A DNA stretch of 64,000 bases, taken from the NCBI GenBank assembly GCA_964440525.1, contig CAYTTC010000005.1, positions 1-64,000 on the forward strand, given 5' to 3'. This stretch comes from DASWJZ01 sp964440525. GTDB taxonomy: Bacteria > Pseudomonadota > Alphaproteobacteria > Rhizobiales > Afifellaceae. The notes beneath the pieces are model-generated. The model was given only the letters and a program-made list of their open reading frames with translations, had not been told where the DNA came from and did no database searches. How positions within the stretch are numbered: the stretch's first letter is position 1; every line of letters begins with the position of its first letter. The position numbers and the translations under genes are program-made. Shown here in pieces: positions 32,357 to 41,372 of this stretch.

Positions 32357-33804
32357 CAGGCAAGCTCCAGCACGCGGGTTGCCGGTCGCGCGCCGCCCGC
32401 ATTTTCCAGGTGGAAACGCCGCAGCAGATTCTGCGCAGCCTTCAGCCTATAGGCGGCGGAGGCGCGCATGTCGGTGAGCGGGGTGAAATCCTCGGCGAGC
32501 GCCGCGATGGCGCGCGCGACGGCCGCCTCATCGAAGGCGCTGCCAATCAGCGCTGCCTCGGCCGCGAACGCGCGCTTCGGCGTCGCCGCCATGCCGCCAA
32601 AGGCGATCCGTGGCTCGCTCACCTTGCCGCCATCAAGCTTCACCGAGAACGCGCCCATGACGGCGGAAATGTCCTGGTCGAAGCGTTTCGAAAGTTTGTA
32701 GCAGGCGAAGCGACAATCGGATGGCAGCGCCGGCACAAACACGCTTTCGACAAATTCGCCCGGCGCCCGGTCCTGCTTGCCATAGGCGATGAAGAAATCT
32801 TCCAGCGGAATTTCTCGCCGCTCGACGCCGTGGCGGAGCGTCAGCCGCGCGTCGAGTGCAATCAGCGCCGGCGGCAAGTCGCCGATCGGCGAGCCGTTGG
32901 CGATGTTGCCCCCAACGGTCCCGGCATTGCGAATCTGGATCGAGGCGAAACGGCGCAGAAGCTCGCCGAGATCAGGGTGCAGGCGCGCCAGCGCCGCCGT
33001 CGCGTCGCGATGGCTGAGCGTGGCGCCGAGAGTGAGCCCTTCCTCGGATTCATCGACGGCGGAAAGGTCTCTTACGCGCGTGACATCGATCAAGGTCTTC
33101 ACGCGCCGATGCTGCTTGGTGACCCAGAGCCCGACGTCAGTCGCACCGGCGACCAGCACTGCGTCGGGATACTCCAGATAAATTTCGGCGAGCTCGTCGG
33201 CCGAGCGCGGCGCGAAGACCTGGGCCTCGCCATGCGTGAGATGCAGCATGGCGCCCTCGGAGAGCTTATCGAGCCGCTTCGCCGTCCGCGCGGAAGCGGC
33301 GGGGTTGGGGCCCGGCGCCTCGCCGGCCTCCAACCCCGCATCGATGATCGGGCCATAGCCGGTGCAGCGGCATAGATTGCCGGCGATCCAGTCCTTGACC
33401 CTCTGCCGGCCGGTCAGCTCGCCCTCGAGCCAGCCGGCATAGAGCTGCATGACGAAGCCCGGCGTGCAAAAACCGCATTGCGAGCCGTGATGCTCGACCA
33501 GCGCCTGCTGCACCGGATGCAGCTTCCCGTCCGGCGCCCTCAGGTCCTCGACCGTCGTGAGCTGCCGTCCGTGCAGCACCGGCACGAACTGGATGCAGGA
33601 ATTGACCGCGCGATGCTTCAGGCCGCCCTCTCCGTCGAGCTCGGAGATGACGACGGTGCAGGCGCCGCAGTCACCCTCGGCACAGCCCTCCTTGGTGCCC
33701 ATGCGGCGTTCGTGCCGGCGCAGATATTCGAGCACCGTCAGCGTCGGCGAGACGCCGTCGAGCGTGCGCTCCTCGTCGCCCAGGAGAAAGCGAATCGCGG
33801 CCAT
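32356..33804 (-). CDS. xdhA: Xanthine dehydrogenase, FeS/FAD subunit
   Basis: A 482-residue small subunit, here with both iron-sulfur and FAD domains fused as in Rhodobacter XdhA. The plant-type [2Fe-2S] cysteines are C41, C46, C49 and C70. The second cluster uses C110, C113, C145 and C147 (QCGFCTPGF; NLCRCTGY). The FAD-binding domain begins near residue 190, with VLVAGATDVGLWV and IRNAGTVGGNIANGSPIGDLPPALIAL. It passes electrons from the molybdenum site in XdhB to NAD+. It lies 16 bases after uraH and overlaps xdhB by one base (ATGA), so translation is coupled. Confidence 0.95.
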   Translation of the reverse strand: MAAIRFLLGDEERTLDGVSPTLTVLEYLRRHERRMGTKEGCAEGDCGACTVVISELDGEGGLKHRAVNSCIQFVPVLHGRQLTTVEDLRAPDGKLHPVQQALVEHHGSQCGFCTPGFVMQLYAGWLEGELTGRQRVKDWIAGNLCRCTGYGPIIDAGLEAGEAPGPNPAASARTAKRLDKLSEGAMLHLTHGEAQVFAPRSADELAEIYLEYPDAVLVAGATDVGLWVTKQHRRVKTLIDVTRVRDLSAVDESEEGLTLGATLSHRDATAALARLHPDLGELLRRFASIQIRNAGTVGGNIANGSPIGDLPPALIALDARLTLRHGVERREIPLEDFFIAYGKQDRAPGEFVESVFVPALPSDCRFACYKLSKRFDQDISAVMGAFSVKLDGGKVSEPRIAFGGMAATPKRAFAAEAALIGSAFDEAAVARAIAALAEDFTPLTDMRASAAYRLKAAQNLLRRFHLENAGGARPATRVLELA

Positions 33805-33820
33805 CAGTATTCCCGGCCCA

Positions 33821-34171
33821 TCAGCTTCCCCGATAGGTCGAGTAGCCGTAGGGCGAGAGGAGAAGCGGCACGTGATAATGCGCGTCGGGATCGTCGATGC
33901 CGAAGCGGATCACCACCTGGTCGAGAAATTTCGGCGTCGGCAGCGAAAGGCCGAGCCGGTCGAAATAAGCGCCCGCGTCAAAGACGAGCTCGTATGTTCC
34001 AACGCCCATCGTCTCGCCTTCGAGGAGCGGCGGGTGCACGCGACCCTCCGCGTTGGTGACCCCCGTTGCAATCGCGGTGCCATGCTTGCCTGCCAGGCGG
34101 AGGCTGATTGCCAGTCCGACGGCAGGTTTTCCAAGCGCGGTGTCGAGCACGTGCGTGGTCAGCCGGCCCAA
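33821..34171 (-). CDS. uraH: 5-hydroxyisourate hydrolase (transthyretin-like)
   Basis: The 116-residue enzyme hydrolyses the product of PuuD to OHCU. The N-terminal LTTHVLDTALGKPA and the C-terminal tetrapeptide YRGS, in HVPLLLSPYGYSTYRGS, are the diagnostic residues that separate it from true transthyretins. It is the first gene of the minus-strand purine operon. A 117-base gap separates it from the divergent uraD and presumably holds both promoters; no clear operator was seen there. Confidence 0.96.
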   Translation of the reverse strand: MGRLTTHVLDTALGKPAVGLAISLRLAGKHGTAIATGVTNAEGRVHPPLLEGETMGVGTYELVFDAGAYFDRLGLSLPTPKFLDQVVIRFGIDDPDAHYHVPLLLSPYGYSTYRGS

Positions 34172-34288
34172 TTGTCGCTCCCGATCAAGATATGGTTCTT
34201 CCCGTAACGCATTTCAGCATAATGCCGTGTGAGCGCGCCCGGAGCAAAGCCTCCGGCCAGCACTCTGCCGTAGCCAAGGAGCGGAACG

Positions 34289-34825
34289 ATGGCTCGAGCA
34301 CCTGGTTCGAGGCGGTTCGACCCACCGCCTCGCAATATGGGGCGGGCTGAATTCGTCGGCAAATTCGGCGGAGTCTACGAGCATTTTCCGGAGATCGCCG
34401 AGCGCGCCTGGGAAAAAGGCCTGACCGACGCCACCGGGACGCCCGAAGGCCTCGCCGCCGCGCTCGCCGAAATCGCCGCTTCGCTCGACCAGGCGTCGAA
34501 GCTAAGACTCATCCGCAATCACCCGGACCTCGCCGGTCGGGCGGCTATCGCGGGCAAGCTGACGGCGGCCTCCAAGTCCGAGCAGGCGGGCGCCGGGCTC
34601 GACCAATGCTCGCCCGAGGAATTTTCGTGTTTCCAAGCACTGAACGAGACTTACAAGCAAAAGTTCGAGTTTCCGTTCATCCTGGCGGTGGCCGGAAAGA
34701 ACCGCCACGACATCCTCGCCGCCTTCGAGTCGCGGATCGGAAACGACTGCGAGACGGAGTTCCGCACAGCGCTCGCCGAAATTGACAAGATCGCGCGCAT
34801 CCGACTGGAAGCGCTGGCGGGGTGA
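34289..34825 (+). CDS. uraD: 2-oxo-4-hydroxy-4-carboxy-5-ureidoimidazoline (OHCU) decarboxylase
   Basis: A 178-residue decarboxylase forming (S)-allantoin. The catalytic histidine is H78 in LRLIRNHPDLAGRAA, and the rest of the family signature is visible in KSEQAGAGLDQCSPEEFSCFQALNETYKQKFEFPFILAVAGKNRHDILAAF. AAGGAG lies seven bases before ATG 34289. A basic 15-residue N-terminal tail precedes the normal family start. It faces away from uraH and is followed, after 159 bases, by the first sox operon. Confidence 0.95.
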   Translation: MARAPGSRRFDPPPRNMGRAEFVGKFGGVYEHFPEIAERAWEKGLTDATGTPEGLAAALAEIAASLDQASKLRLIRNHPDLAGRAAIAGKLTAASKSEQAGAGLDQCSPEEFSCFQALNETYKQKFEFPFILAVAGKNRHDILAAFESRIGNDCETEFRTALAEIDKIARIRLEALAG

Positions 34826-34984
34826 CCGCCGTCGGAGTTTTCGCTGCGGCGTCGCGTGTCGCATTCTGCGTGGCGCAATCCTGGGTCTGCGGCCGATAAG
34901 CACGGCTTGGGGATCGCACATTTGAGCCGTTGACCGGGCATGGCGCTCCGGGTTCGGATGGCGCCAGGTTTCTCGCGAGGCTCG

Positions 34985-36244
34985 ATGGCTGAATATTCGA
35001 TCTTTTCGGTGCTCCGCCATGGCCTCTCCGGCAACAAAGGCTGGCGGCCGACCTGGCGGAAGGCGGAGCCGAAGCCGTCCTATGACGTGATCGTCGTGGG
35101 CGGTGGCGGCCATGGTCTCGCCACCGCCTTCTATCTCGCCAAGGAGCACGGCATCCGCGACGTCGCGGTGGTGGAGCGCGGCTGGCTTGGCCAGGGCAAT
35201 GTTGGGCGGAATACGACGATCGTCCGCTCCAACTACCTGCTCGACGAAAACCAGAAATTCTACGAGTGGAGCATGAAACTCTGGGAAGGGCTCAGCCACG
35301 TCCTCGACTACAACGTGATGTTTTCGCAGCGCGGCGTCTTGAACCTCGCGAACTCGCCCACCCAGCTCGACCAGTACGCCCAGCGCGGCAACGGCATGCG
35401 CCTGAACGGCATCGACGCCGAGCTGTTGATGCCGGAGGACATCGCCAAGCTCTGCCCCGGCCTCGATCTTAGCGCCTCCGCGCGCTTTCCGGTCGTGGGC
35501 GGCCTCTTCCAGCCCCGCGGCGGTACCGCTCGGCACGACGCCGTCGCCTGGGGCTATGCGCACGCCGCCGACCGGCTCGGCGTCGACATCATCGAGAATT
35601 GCGAAGTGACCGGTTTTCTCCAGGAGCGCGGGCGCGTGGTCGGCGTCACCACGAGTCGCGGCACGATCCGCGCGCCGAAGATCGGCGTGGCGGTCGCCGG
35701 GATGACCTCGGAGGTGATGCGAAAAGCCGGCATCGAAAAGCTGCCCATCGAAAGCCACGTGCTGCAGGCCTTCGTCACCGAGCCGCTGAAGCCGCTCATC
35801 AACTGCGTCGTCACCTTCGGCGCCGGCCACATGTACGTCTCGCAGTCCGACAAGGGCGGCCTCGTCTACGGCGGCAACCTCGACTACTACAATTCCTACG
35901 CCCAGCGCGGGAACCTGCCGATCGTGCACGAGGTGGCGGCGGAGCTTCTCGCCGTCTTCCCGAATGTCGGCAAAGTGAGGCTCGTCAGGAGCTGGGGCGG
36001 TCTCGTCGACATGTCGATGGATGGGAGCCCGATCATCACGCCGGGACCGCTGCCTGGCATGTATCTGAATGCCGGCTGGAACTACGGTGGCTTCAAGGCG
36101 ACGCCGGCTTCCGGCTGGTGCTTTGCATGGACGATCGCCAGCGACGCGCCGCACGCCTTGAACGCGCCGTTCACGCTCGAACGCTATCACCAGGGCCGGC
36201 CGATCGACGAACGGGGCTCCGGCCCGACGCCGCGGCTGCACTGA
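34985..36244 (+). CDS. soxB: Sarcosine oxidase-like beta subunit, paralogue 1
   Basis: A 419-residue DAO-family flavoprotein, started at ATG 34985 because of a GAGG four bases upstream and alignment with the paralogue at 44931-46181. The dinucleotide fold is VVGGGGHGLATAFYLAKEHG and the histidine carrying covalent FMN is H184 in GGTARHDAVAWGYA. It demethylates an N-methyl amine, delivering formaldehyde-level carbon to tetrahydrofolate in SoxA. The C-terminal active-site region, RSWGGLVDMSMDGSPI, differs from the RQWAGIVDV found in standard SoxB, so the substrate may not be sarcosine. It overlaps soxD by one base. Confidence 0.86.
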   Translation: MAEYSIFSVLRHGLSGNKGWRPTWRKAEPKPSYDVIVVGGGGHGLATAFYLAKEHGIRDVAVVERGWLGQGNVGRNTTIVRSNYLLDENQKFYEWSMKLWEGLSHVLDYNVMFSQRGVLNLANSPTQLDQYAQRGNGMRLNGIDAELLMPEDIAKLCPGLDLSASARFPVVGGLFQPRGGTARHDAVAWGYAHAADRLGVDIIENCEVTGFLQERGRVVGVTTSRGTIRAPKIGVAVAGMTSEVMRKAGIEKLPIESHVLQAFVTEPLKPLINCVVTFGAGHMYVSQSDKGGLVYGGNLDYYNSYAQRGNLPIVHEVAAELLAVFPNVGKVRLVRSWGGLVDMSMDGSPIITPGPLPGMYLNAGWNYGGFKATPASGWCFAWTIASDAPHALNAPFTLERYHQGRPIDERGSGPTPRLH

Positions 36245-36519
36245 TGCTGATCCCCTGCCCCATCTGCGGCCAGCGCGATCAGAGCGAGTTCACCTATGGC
36301 GGTGACGCGACCACCGTCAGGCCCGAGATCTCCGACGGCGATGCCGCGCGCTGGGCGGCCTACGTCTACGATCGCGCCAATCCGCGCGGGCCGCACCAGG
36401 AATATTGGCATCACGTGCATGGCTGCCGGTCGTGGCTTGTGGTGGCGCGCAACACCGAGACGCACGACGTCTCCGGCGCGCGGCTGATTGGCCCCTGGGC
36501 CAGCAGGGTGAGCGACTGA
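36244..36519 (+). CDS. soxD: Sarcosine oxidase-like delta subunit, paralogue 1
   Basis: A 91-residue zinc protein. The zinc-binding residues fit C5 and C8 (CPICGQ), H59 and C61 (HHVHGCRSW). In known heterotetramers this subunit bridges alpha and beta. The spacing of the last two ligands is two residues shorter than in the paralogue at 44385-44765 (H-G-C against H-Q-A-G-C), so one ligand may be a neighbouring histidine (H56, H57). ATG 36244 overlaps the soxB stop as TGATG and its own stop overlaps soxA the same way. Confidence 0.88.
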   Translation: MLIPCPICGQRDQSEFTYGGDATTVRPEISDGDAARWAAYVYDRANPRGPHQEYWHHVHGCRSWLVVARNTETHDVSGARLIGPWASRVSD

Positions 36520-39506
36520 TGCCCGGCACCCGCCTGCCGCGCGGCGGCACCCGCATCGACAGGACGCTGCCGCTCGCCTTCACCTTCGATGGCGCTTCGG
36601 TCCACGGCTTCGCCGGCGACACGATCGCGTCCGCACTGATCGCGTCCGGCCGAACGCTCGTCGCGCGCTCGTTCAAATATCACCGCCCGCGCGGAATCTA
36701 TTCCGCCGGCCCGGAGGAGCCGAATGCGCTTGTGAGCCTCGGCGAGGGCCCCGGGACCGAACCGAACACGAAGGCGACGGTCGTCGAGGCTCGGGACGGC
36801 CTCCGCGTCAGGAGCCAGAACGCCTGGCCGTCGCTCGCCGTCGATTTCAGCGCCATCAATGGCCTCTTCGCGCCGTTCTTTGGCGCGGGTTTTTACTACA
36901 AGACGTTCATGGGTCCGGGCCGCGCCGGCTGGATGCTCTACGAGCCGTTCATCCGCCGCGCCGCCGGCCTCGGCAAGGCGAGCTTCGAGCCCGATCCGGA
37001 CCGCTACGACACGGCGCACGCCTTCTGCGACGTGCTGGTCGTCGGCGGTGGGCCCGCGGGCCTTTCGGCGGCGCTCGCCGCGGGGGGCGCCGGCGCCCGC
37101 GTGATCCTCTGCGAAGAGAGTCCCGTGCTCGGCGGTGGGCTCGATCTGGAAGAGCGGATAGGGGACGGTGACCCGGCGGACTGGCTTTTCACTACGCAAT
37201 CGGCGTTGAACGGTCTCGCCAACGCTCGCACGCTCACGCGGACCAGCGTCTACGGCTATTACGACGACAACGTGCTCGGCGCGGTCGAGCAGGTCTCGGA
37301 CGCCGCCGACAGGGCCCGCCAGCGCCACTGGCGGATCGCGGCGCGGCATGTCGTGCTCGCCACCGGCGCGATCGAGCGCCCCTTCGTTTTTCCCGGCAAC
37401 GACACGCCGGGCGTCATGCTGGCCGGCGCCGCGCTCGCCTATGCGCGGCGCTACGGCGTCGCCGTCGGCGGCGACGTAGTGCTCTTCACCAACCACGATG
37501 GCGGATGGCAGAGCGCTGTCGCTCTCTCGCGGGCGGGCGTGCCGGTCCGCGCCGTCGTCGATCCGCGGCCGCGTGCGCCAGCGAGCGCCGCGAGCGAGCT
37601 CAGCGAGACAGGAACGGAATGCCTGCCCGGCCATGTCGTCACGGCGGCGCGCGGCGGTAAGACTCTGAAGTCAGTCAGGGTCGAAGTTTTCGATGCCGCG
37701 GCTGGCCGCGTTTCCGGCGCAGCGCGCGATCTGAAATGCGACGCTCTTGGTGTTGCCGCGGGCTGGGTCCCGCTCGTCCATCTTGCCAGCCAAGCCGGCG
37801 GTCCGCCGATCTATTCGGACTCGATCCATGCCTTCGTGCCGGGCGAGCCGCGCGAGCGGTGGATCGCAGCCGGCGCCATCCGCGGCACGTTCGACGCTGA
37901 GGAAGCCGCGGCCGAAGGCGCGCGGGCCGGCGCCGTCGCGGCAAAAGCGCTTGGATTCAAGGCTTTATCTGACGACGCTCAGGGGTCTGACGAAGCGTCG
38001 CGAGGCGTGGAGCGACCTCACGGCGATATGCTGCCGCTCTTCGAGATCCCCGCAAAGGGTAAGGCCTTCGTCGACCTGCAGAACGACGTGACGGCGGCGG
38101 ATGTGCGGCTCGCGCGGCAGGAAGGGTTCGAATCCGTCGAGCATCTGAAGCGCTACACCACGCTCGGCATGGCCGCCGACCAGGGCAAGACCTCGAACCT
38201 GAACGGCCTCGCCATCCTCGCCAAGGCGCGTGGTCTCGCCATCCCCGCCGTGGGCACGACGCGCTTCCGTCCACCCTACAATCCGGTCAGCCTCGGCGCG
38301 CTCGTCGGGCGTGCGCGTGGCGGACATTTGGCGCCACTTCGCCGCACTCCGCTGCACGACTGGCACGTGAAGGCCGGCGGAGAGATGATGAATGTCGGGC
38401 CCTGGCAGCGGCCGCGCGCCTACGCGAAGGATGGCGAGACGCTGCAACAAGCCTACATCCGTGAGGCGCGGGCGGTACGTGCCTCCGTCGGCATCACCGA
38501 TGTCTCGACCCTCGGCAAGATCGACGTTCAGGGCCGGGACGCGGCGACCTTTCTCGACCGCGTCTACACCAACACCTTCTCCACGCTCCCGGTCGGCAAG
38601 GCGCGCTATGGACTGATGCTCCGCGACGACGGCTTTCTCTACGACGACGGCACCACCTGGCGGCTCGGAGACAACCGCTACCTGATGACGACGACGACGG
38701 CCAACGGAGCGCTCGTCTATCAGAATCTGGAGATGCTGCTCGCCATCGCGTGGCCGGAGCTGAAAGTCTCGCTCGCCTCGCTGACCGACCAATGGGCGGG
38801 CGCCGCCGTCGCCGGACCGAACAGCCGCGCGCTCCTCGCCAAAGCGCTCGACGACGTCGACCTGAGCGATGCAGCCCTCCCCTTCATGGGCGTGAAGGCG
38901 GGACATCTCGGGGGGATCGCGGTGCTCGTCGCGCGGCTCTCCTTCTCCGGCGAGCGCGCCTACGAGGTGTATTGCGGCTCCGACCATGCGCTCGCCGTCT
39001 GGGAACGGTTGCTTGCGGCGGGAAGCGAGTTTTCAGTGGTGCCCTACGGGCTGGAGGCGCTCGGCGTGCTCCGCATCGAGAAGGGCCATGTCACCGGCGC
39101 GGAGATCGACGGGCGCACCAGCGTCCACGATCTCGGACTCGAAAAGATGTTTTCGATGAAGAAGGATTTCGTCGGCAAGCCGCTCGCGCTCCGGCCCGCG
39201 CTGACCGATCCCAACCGTAAGCAGCTCGTCGGCGTCAAGACGCTCGACGGCAAGCCAATCGCTTCCGGCGCGCATCTCGTCGGCGGCGCCGAGGCAAAGG
39301 AGCCGGGCCGCAGCCAGGGCCACGTCACTGCGATGTGCTACAGCCCGGCGCTCGAGACCTATATTGCCCTGGCGCTGCTGGAGCGCGGGCGGGCGCGGCA
39401 TGGCGAGACGCTTTACGCCGCCGATCCGCTGCGCGGTGCGCATGGTCCGGTGGAGATCGTGGATCCGTGCTTCGTCGACAAGGACGGGAGCCGCATGCAT
39501 GGCTGA
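36519..39506 (+). CDS. soxA: Sarcosine oxidase-like alpha subunit, paralogue 1
   Basis: A 995-residue subunit. Residues 10-90 are the ferredoxin-like Fer2_4 domain without cluster cysteines (LAFTFDGASVHGFAGDTIASALIASG), then a two-part NAD/FAD oxidoreductase region (CDVLVVGGGPAGLSAALAAGGAGARVIL), and from about residue 600 a GcvT-like tetrahydrofolate domain (TTRFRPPYNPVSLGALVGRARGGHLAPLRRTPLHDWH) ending in a GCV_T_C barrel. It makes methylene-THF from the methyl group released in SoxB. ATG 36519 overlaps the soxD stop. Shorter than paralogue 2 by 12 residues. Confidence 0.9.
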   Translation: MPGTRLPRGGTRIDRTLPLAFTFDGASVHGFAGDTIASALIASGRTLVARSFKYHRPRGIYSAGPEEPNALVSLGEGPGTEPNTKATVVEARDGLRVRSQNAWPSLAVDFSAINGLFAPFFGAGFYYKTFMGPGRAGWMLYEPFIRRAAGLGKASFEPDPDRYDTAHAFCDVLVVGGGPAGLSAALAAGGAGARVILCEESPVLGGGLDLEERIGDGDPADWLFTTQSALNGLANARTLTRTSVYGYYDDNVLGAVEQVSDAADRARQRHWRIAARHVVLATGAIERPFVFPGNDTPGVMLAGAALAYARRYGVAVGGDVVLFTNHDGGWQSAVALSRAGVPVRAVVDPRPRAPASAASELSETGTECLPGHVVTAARGGKTLKSVRVEVFDAAAGRVSGAARDLKCDALGVAAGWVPLVHLASQAGGPPIYSDSIHAFVPGEPRERWIAAGAIRGTFDAEEAAAEGARAGAVAAKALGFKALSDDAQGSDEASRGVERPHGDMLPLFEIPAKGKAFVDLQNDVTAADVRLARQEGFESVEHLKRYTTLGMAADQGKTSNLNGLAILAKARGLAIPAVGTTRFRPPYNPVSLGALVGRARGGHLAPLRRTPLHDWHVKAGGEMMNVGPWQRPRAYAKDGETLQQAYIREARAVRASVGITDVSTLGKIDVQGRDAATFLDRVYTNTFSTLPVGKARYGLMLRDDGFLYDDGTTWRLGDNRYLMTTTTANGALVYQNLEMLLAIAWPELKVSLASLTDQWAGAAVAGPNSRALLAKALDDVDLSDAALPFMGVKAGHLGGIAVLVARLSFSGERAYEVYCGSDHALAVWERLLAAGSEFSVVPYGLEALGVLRIEKGHVTGAEIDGRTSVHDLGLEKMFSMKKDFVGKPLALRPALTDPNRKQLVGVKTLDGKPIASGAHLVGGAEAKEPGRSQGHVTAMCYSPALETYIALALLERGRARHGETLYAADPLRGAHGPVEIVDPCFVDKDGSRMHG

Positions 39507-40074
39507 ACGCCTCTCCGCCCTCGCGCATCATTCGGCAACCGCGGCCGGCGACGCTCGCGTCAGTCTTTCGGAAGCTCGTCCGGGATCGATCCTCCAGGTC
39601 GAGGCGTGGCCGGACACGCTCGACACCGTTCGCCGTGTCATCGCGGAAATGCTCGGCGTCGGGGCGCCGACGGTCGGGCGGGCGGCCACCGGCTCCGGCG
39701 CCACCGTCGCGGCGATCGCGCCGGGCCGATTTCTCATCGCCGCCGAGGCCGGCGACCTGCTTCAGCGCTTCGAGGCGGCGCTTCCCTCTGGCGACGCGGC
39801 CGTGGCCGATCTTTCGCACGGCCGCGTCATCCTGAAGCTCGAAGGCGAGGCGGCGGCCGCCGTGCTTTCAACTTCGGTGGCCCTCGATCTCGACCCTTCC
39901 ACCTTTCCCGTCGGGCGCGTCGCGCAGACGATGATCCACCATGTCGACGTGGTCATTCATCGCCGGGCGGAAACATACTTCGAGCTTTGGGTGCTCAGGA
40001 GCTTCGCGGGGGCGCTGGCGGAGTGGTTGCTCGACGCAAGTGCCGAGTCTGGGATCGCATTCGCCAGGACGTAG
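39499..40074 (+). CDS. soxG: Sarcosine oxidase-like gamma subunit, paralogue 1
   Basis: A 191-residue GcvT-fold subunit with no catalytic role known; it packs against the folate domain of SoxA. Recognisable parts are PGSILQVEAWPDTLDTVRRVIAEMLG, GRFLIAAEAGDLLQRFEAALPSGDAAVADLSHGRVILKLEGEAAAAVLS and DLDPSTFPVGRVAQTMIHHVDVVIHRRAETYFELWVLRSFAGALAEWLLDA. ATG 39499 overlaps the end of soxA by eight bases. It ends the plus-strand operon, 27 bases before the convergent ParE stop. Confidence 0.85.
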   Translation: MAERLSALAHHSATAAGDARVSLSEARPGSILQVEAWPDTLDTVRRVIAEMLGVGAPTVGRAATGSGATVAAIAPGRFLIAAEAGDLLQRFEAALPSGDAAVADLSHGRVILKLEGEAAAAVLSTSVALDLDPSTFPVGRVAQTMIHHVDVVIHRRAETYFELWVLRSFAGALAEWLLDASAESGIAFART

Positions 40075-40101
40075 TTCACGCCAGGCGCCGATGAGCGGTC
40101 G

Positions 40102-40392
40102 CTAGACGATGTCCCGAAGATCGCGCGCCCCGTGCACGACGCGGACAATGTCGACCCTATCCTTCCGCAGCCTGTAGAGTACGAGATAGCTTCCGGCCGA
40201 CAGGATGCGGATGCCCGGTCCGATGTCGTCGCGTGCCGGGCCGATCGCAGAGTGGTCGGCAAGCATGCTGCATTTCTCTTCGATCGTGTTGAGGAGCCGG
40301 TCAGCGGCGGAGACGCTGTCCCGAGCAATGAAGAGCCAGATTTCGAGTAGGTCGTCGTCGGCTTTTGGATGCCGCCAGACCCGAACGCTCAC
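40102..40392 (-). CDS. parE: ParE/RelE-family toxin
   Basis: A 96-residue toxin whose sequence VRVWRHPKADDDLLEIWLFIARDSVSAADRLLNTIEEKCSMLADHSAIGPARDDIGPGIRILSAGSYLVLYRLR matches the ParE branch (gyrase inhibition) better than RelE. It starts inside the antitoxin stop (ATGA), normal for parDE order. The pair sits exactly between two convergent sox operons. Confidence 0.88.
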   Translation of the reverse strand: MSVRVWRHPKADDDLLEIWLFIARDSVSAADRLLNTIEEKCSMLADHSAIGPARDDIGPGIRILSAGSYLVLYRLRKDRVDIVRVVHGARDLRDIV

Positions 40393-40673
40393 CCCTTCGC
40401 TCTTTTTTGGCTCGCGTTGAGCCTGCGGCGACCCTCACGTTTGATGGATTCAATGTCGAGCGGCGCAGCCGGGCCACTTGCGATCCCCTCATCCCAGAGC
40501 CGCCGCAGCTCGGCGATCGACTCGCGCTTTCGCTCGCGCCGCTCCTTCCAGTCGCGAAGCGCCTCGCGAATGACTTCGCTTGTCGAAGCGTAGTCGCCGG
40601 CAGAGACCGCGTCCTGGACGAGATCGCGGAGTTCGGGTGTCAGCGCGACGCTAACTTTCGCAACGCCAGCCAT
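40389..40673 (-). CDS. parD: ParD-family antitoxin
   Basis: A 94-residue ribbon-helix-helix antitoxin: KVSVALTPELRDLVQDAVSAGDYASTSEVIREALRDWKERRERK, followed by a charged toxin-binding tail. ATG 40673 with GGAGAA upstream is preferred to the longer frame beginning at 40727. The first strand binds DNA and represses the parDE operon. Confidence 0.88.
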   Translation of the reverse strand: MAGVAKVSVALTPELRDLVQDAVSAGDYASTSEVIREALRDWKERRERKRESIAELRRLWDEGIASGPAAPLDIESIKREGRRRLNASQKRAKG

Positions 40674-40736
40674 CAGGGATTCTCCATTCTGGTAGGAAGA
40701 AGTAGGACTGACCTCAGGCCACCGCAAGGCCGAAAA

Positions 40737-41372
40737 TCAATCTGCGATAGTCAGCCTCTCGCCCTTCATCGGCACCTGCTCTGGCACGCCCCATTCGCGC
40801 CCGGCATCGGCGACGAGGCACCAGAGATAGTCGGCCATCGACCAGCGGATGAAGAGGCGAAAGACCGGCCCGCCTACCTCCGTATCATCGCCCTTTTGCC
40901 AGATCATGGCGTTGGCGCGGCCAAAGATCGATCCCGTCACCATGCCCGCCTTGAAGGCGCGTGAATGCAAATCGAGCGGCGTCAGCTTCATCAATGCCTC
41001 GCGCGCTTTCGGCCCGGCAACCTCGATGATCGTGTAGTAGTCGCCAACGTCGACGAGCTGATGATGCATTCCCGCTAGCGCCGCCCGCGCGGCAGCCGAA
41101 CGCTCCGCGGCATCGGCCGGTGCGGTCACCAGCATCCATTCGTCCGGGCCCATCCAGAGAAGCGATGTCGCGCCGAAGGTCGAGCTAGTAAGCGGATCGA
41201 GCGGCAGGCCGAGCCCGAGCGCCCCACGCAGCCGCTCCGCCGCCTCGTGTGGATCGGCGCGGAGGATGAACTTGCCGAGGAACGGCTGTTCCTCGATGCG
41301 GAGGGCGCCTCCCTCGTCCTGGATTGGCGGGCGGTGAAAGAGCGGCGAGCGGCGAACCGGCGCGTCAGCCAT
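40737..41372 (-). CDS. soxG: Sarcosine oxidase gamma subunit, paralogue 2
   Basis: A 211-residue gamma subunit from ATG 41372, overlapping the soxA stop by eight bases, the same spacing as in the other operon. Features: PFLGKFILRADPHEAAERLRGALGLGLPLDPLTSSTFGATSLLWMGPDEWMLVTAP, and RAFKAGMVTGSIFGRANAMIWQKG. It is closer to standard SoxG proteins (TLLWLGPDEWLLV-type core) than paralogue 1. A long open frame continues upstream but is only readthrough of soxA in another frame. Confidence 0.88.
   Translation of the reverse strand: MADAPVRRSPLFHRPPIQDEGGALRIEEQPFLGKFILRADPHEAAERLRGALGLGLPLDPLTSSTFGATSLLWMGPDEWMLVTAPADAAERSAAARAALAGMHHQLVDVGDYYTIIEVAGPKAREALMKLTPLDLHSRAFKAGMVTGSIFGRANAMIWQKGDDTEVGGPVFRLFIRWSMADYLWCLVADAGREWGVPEQVPMKGERLTIAD

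Noticed and set aside
38120..38135. tRNA-like T-arm sequence GGTTCGAATCC
   Set aside because: It lies inside soxA and no acceptor or anticodon stem can be built around it. No tRNA was found in the window.
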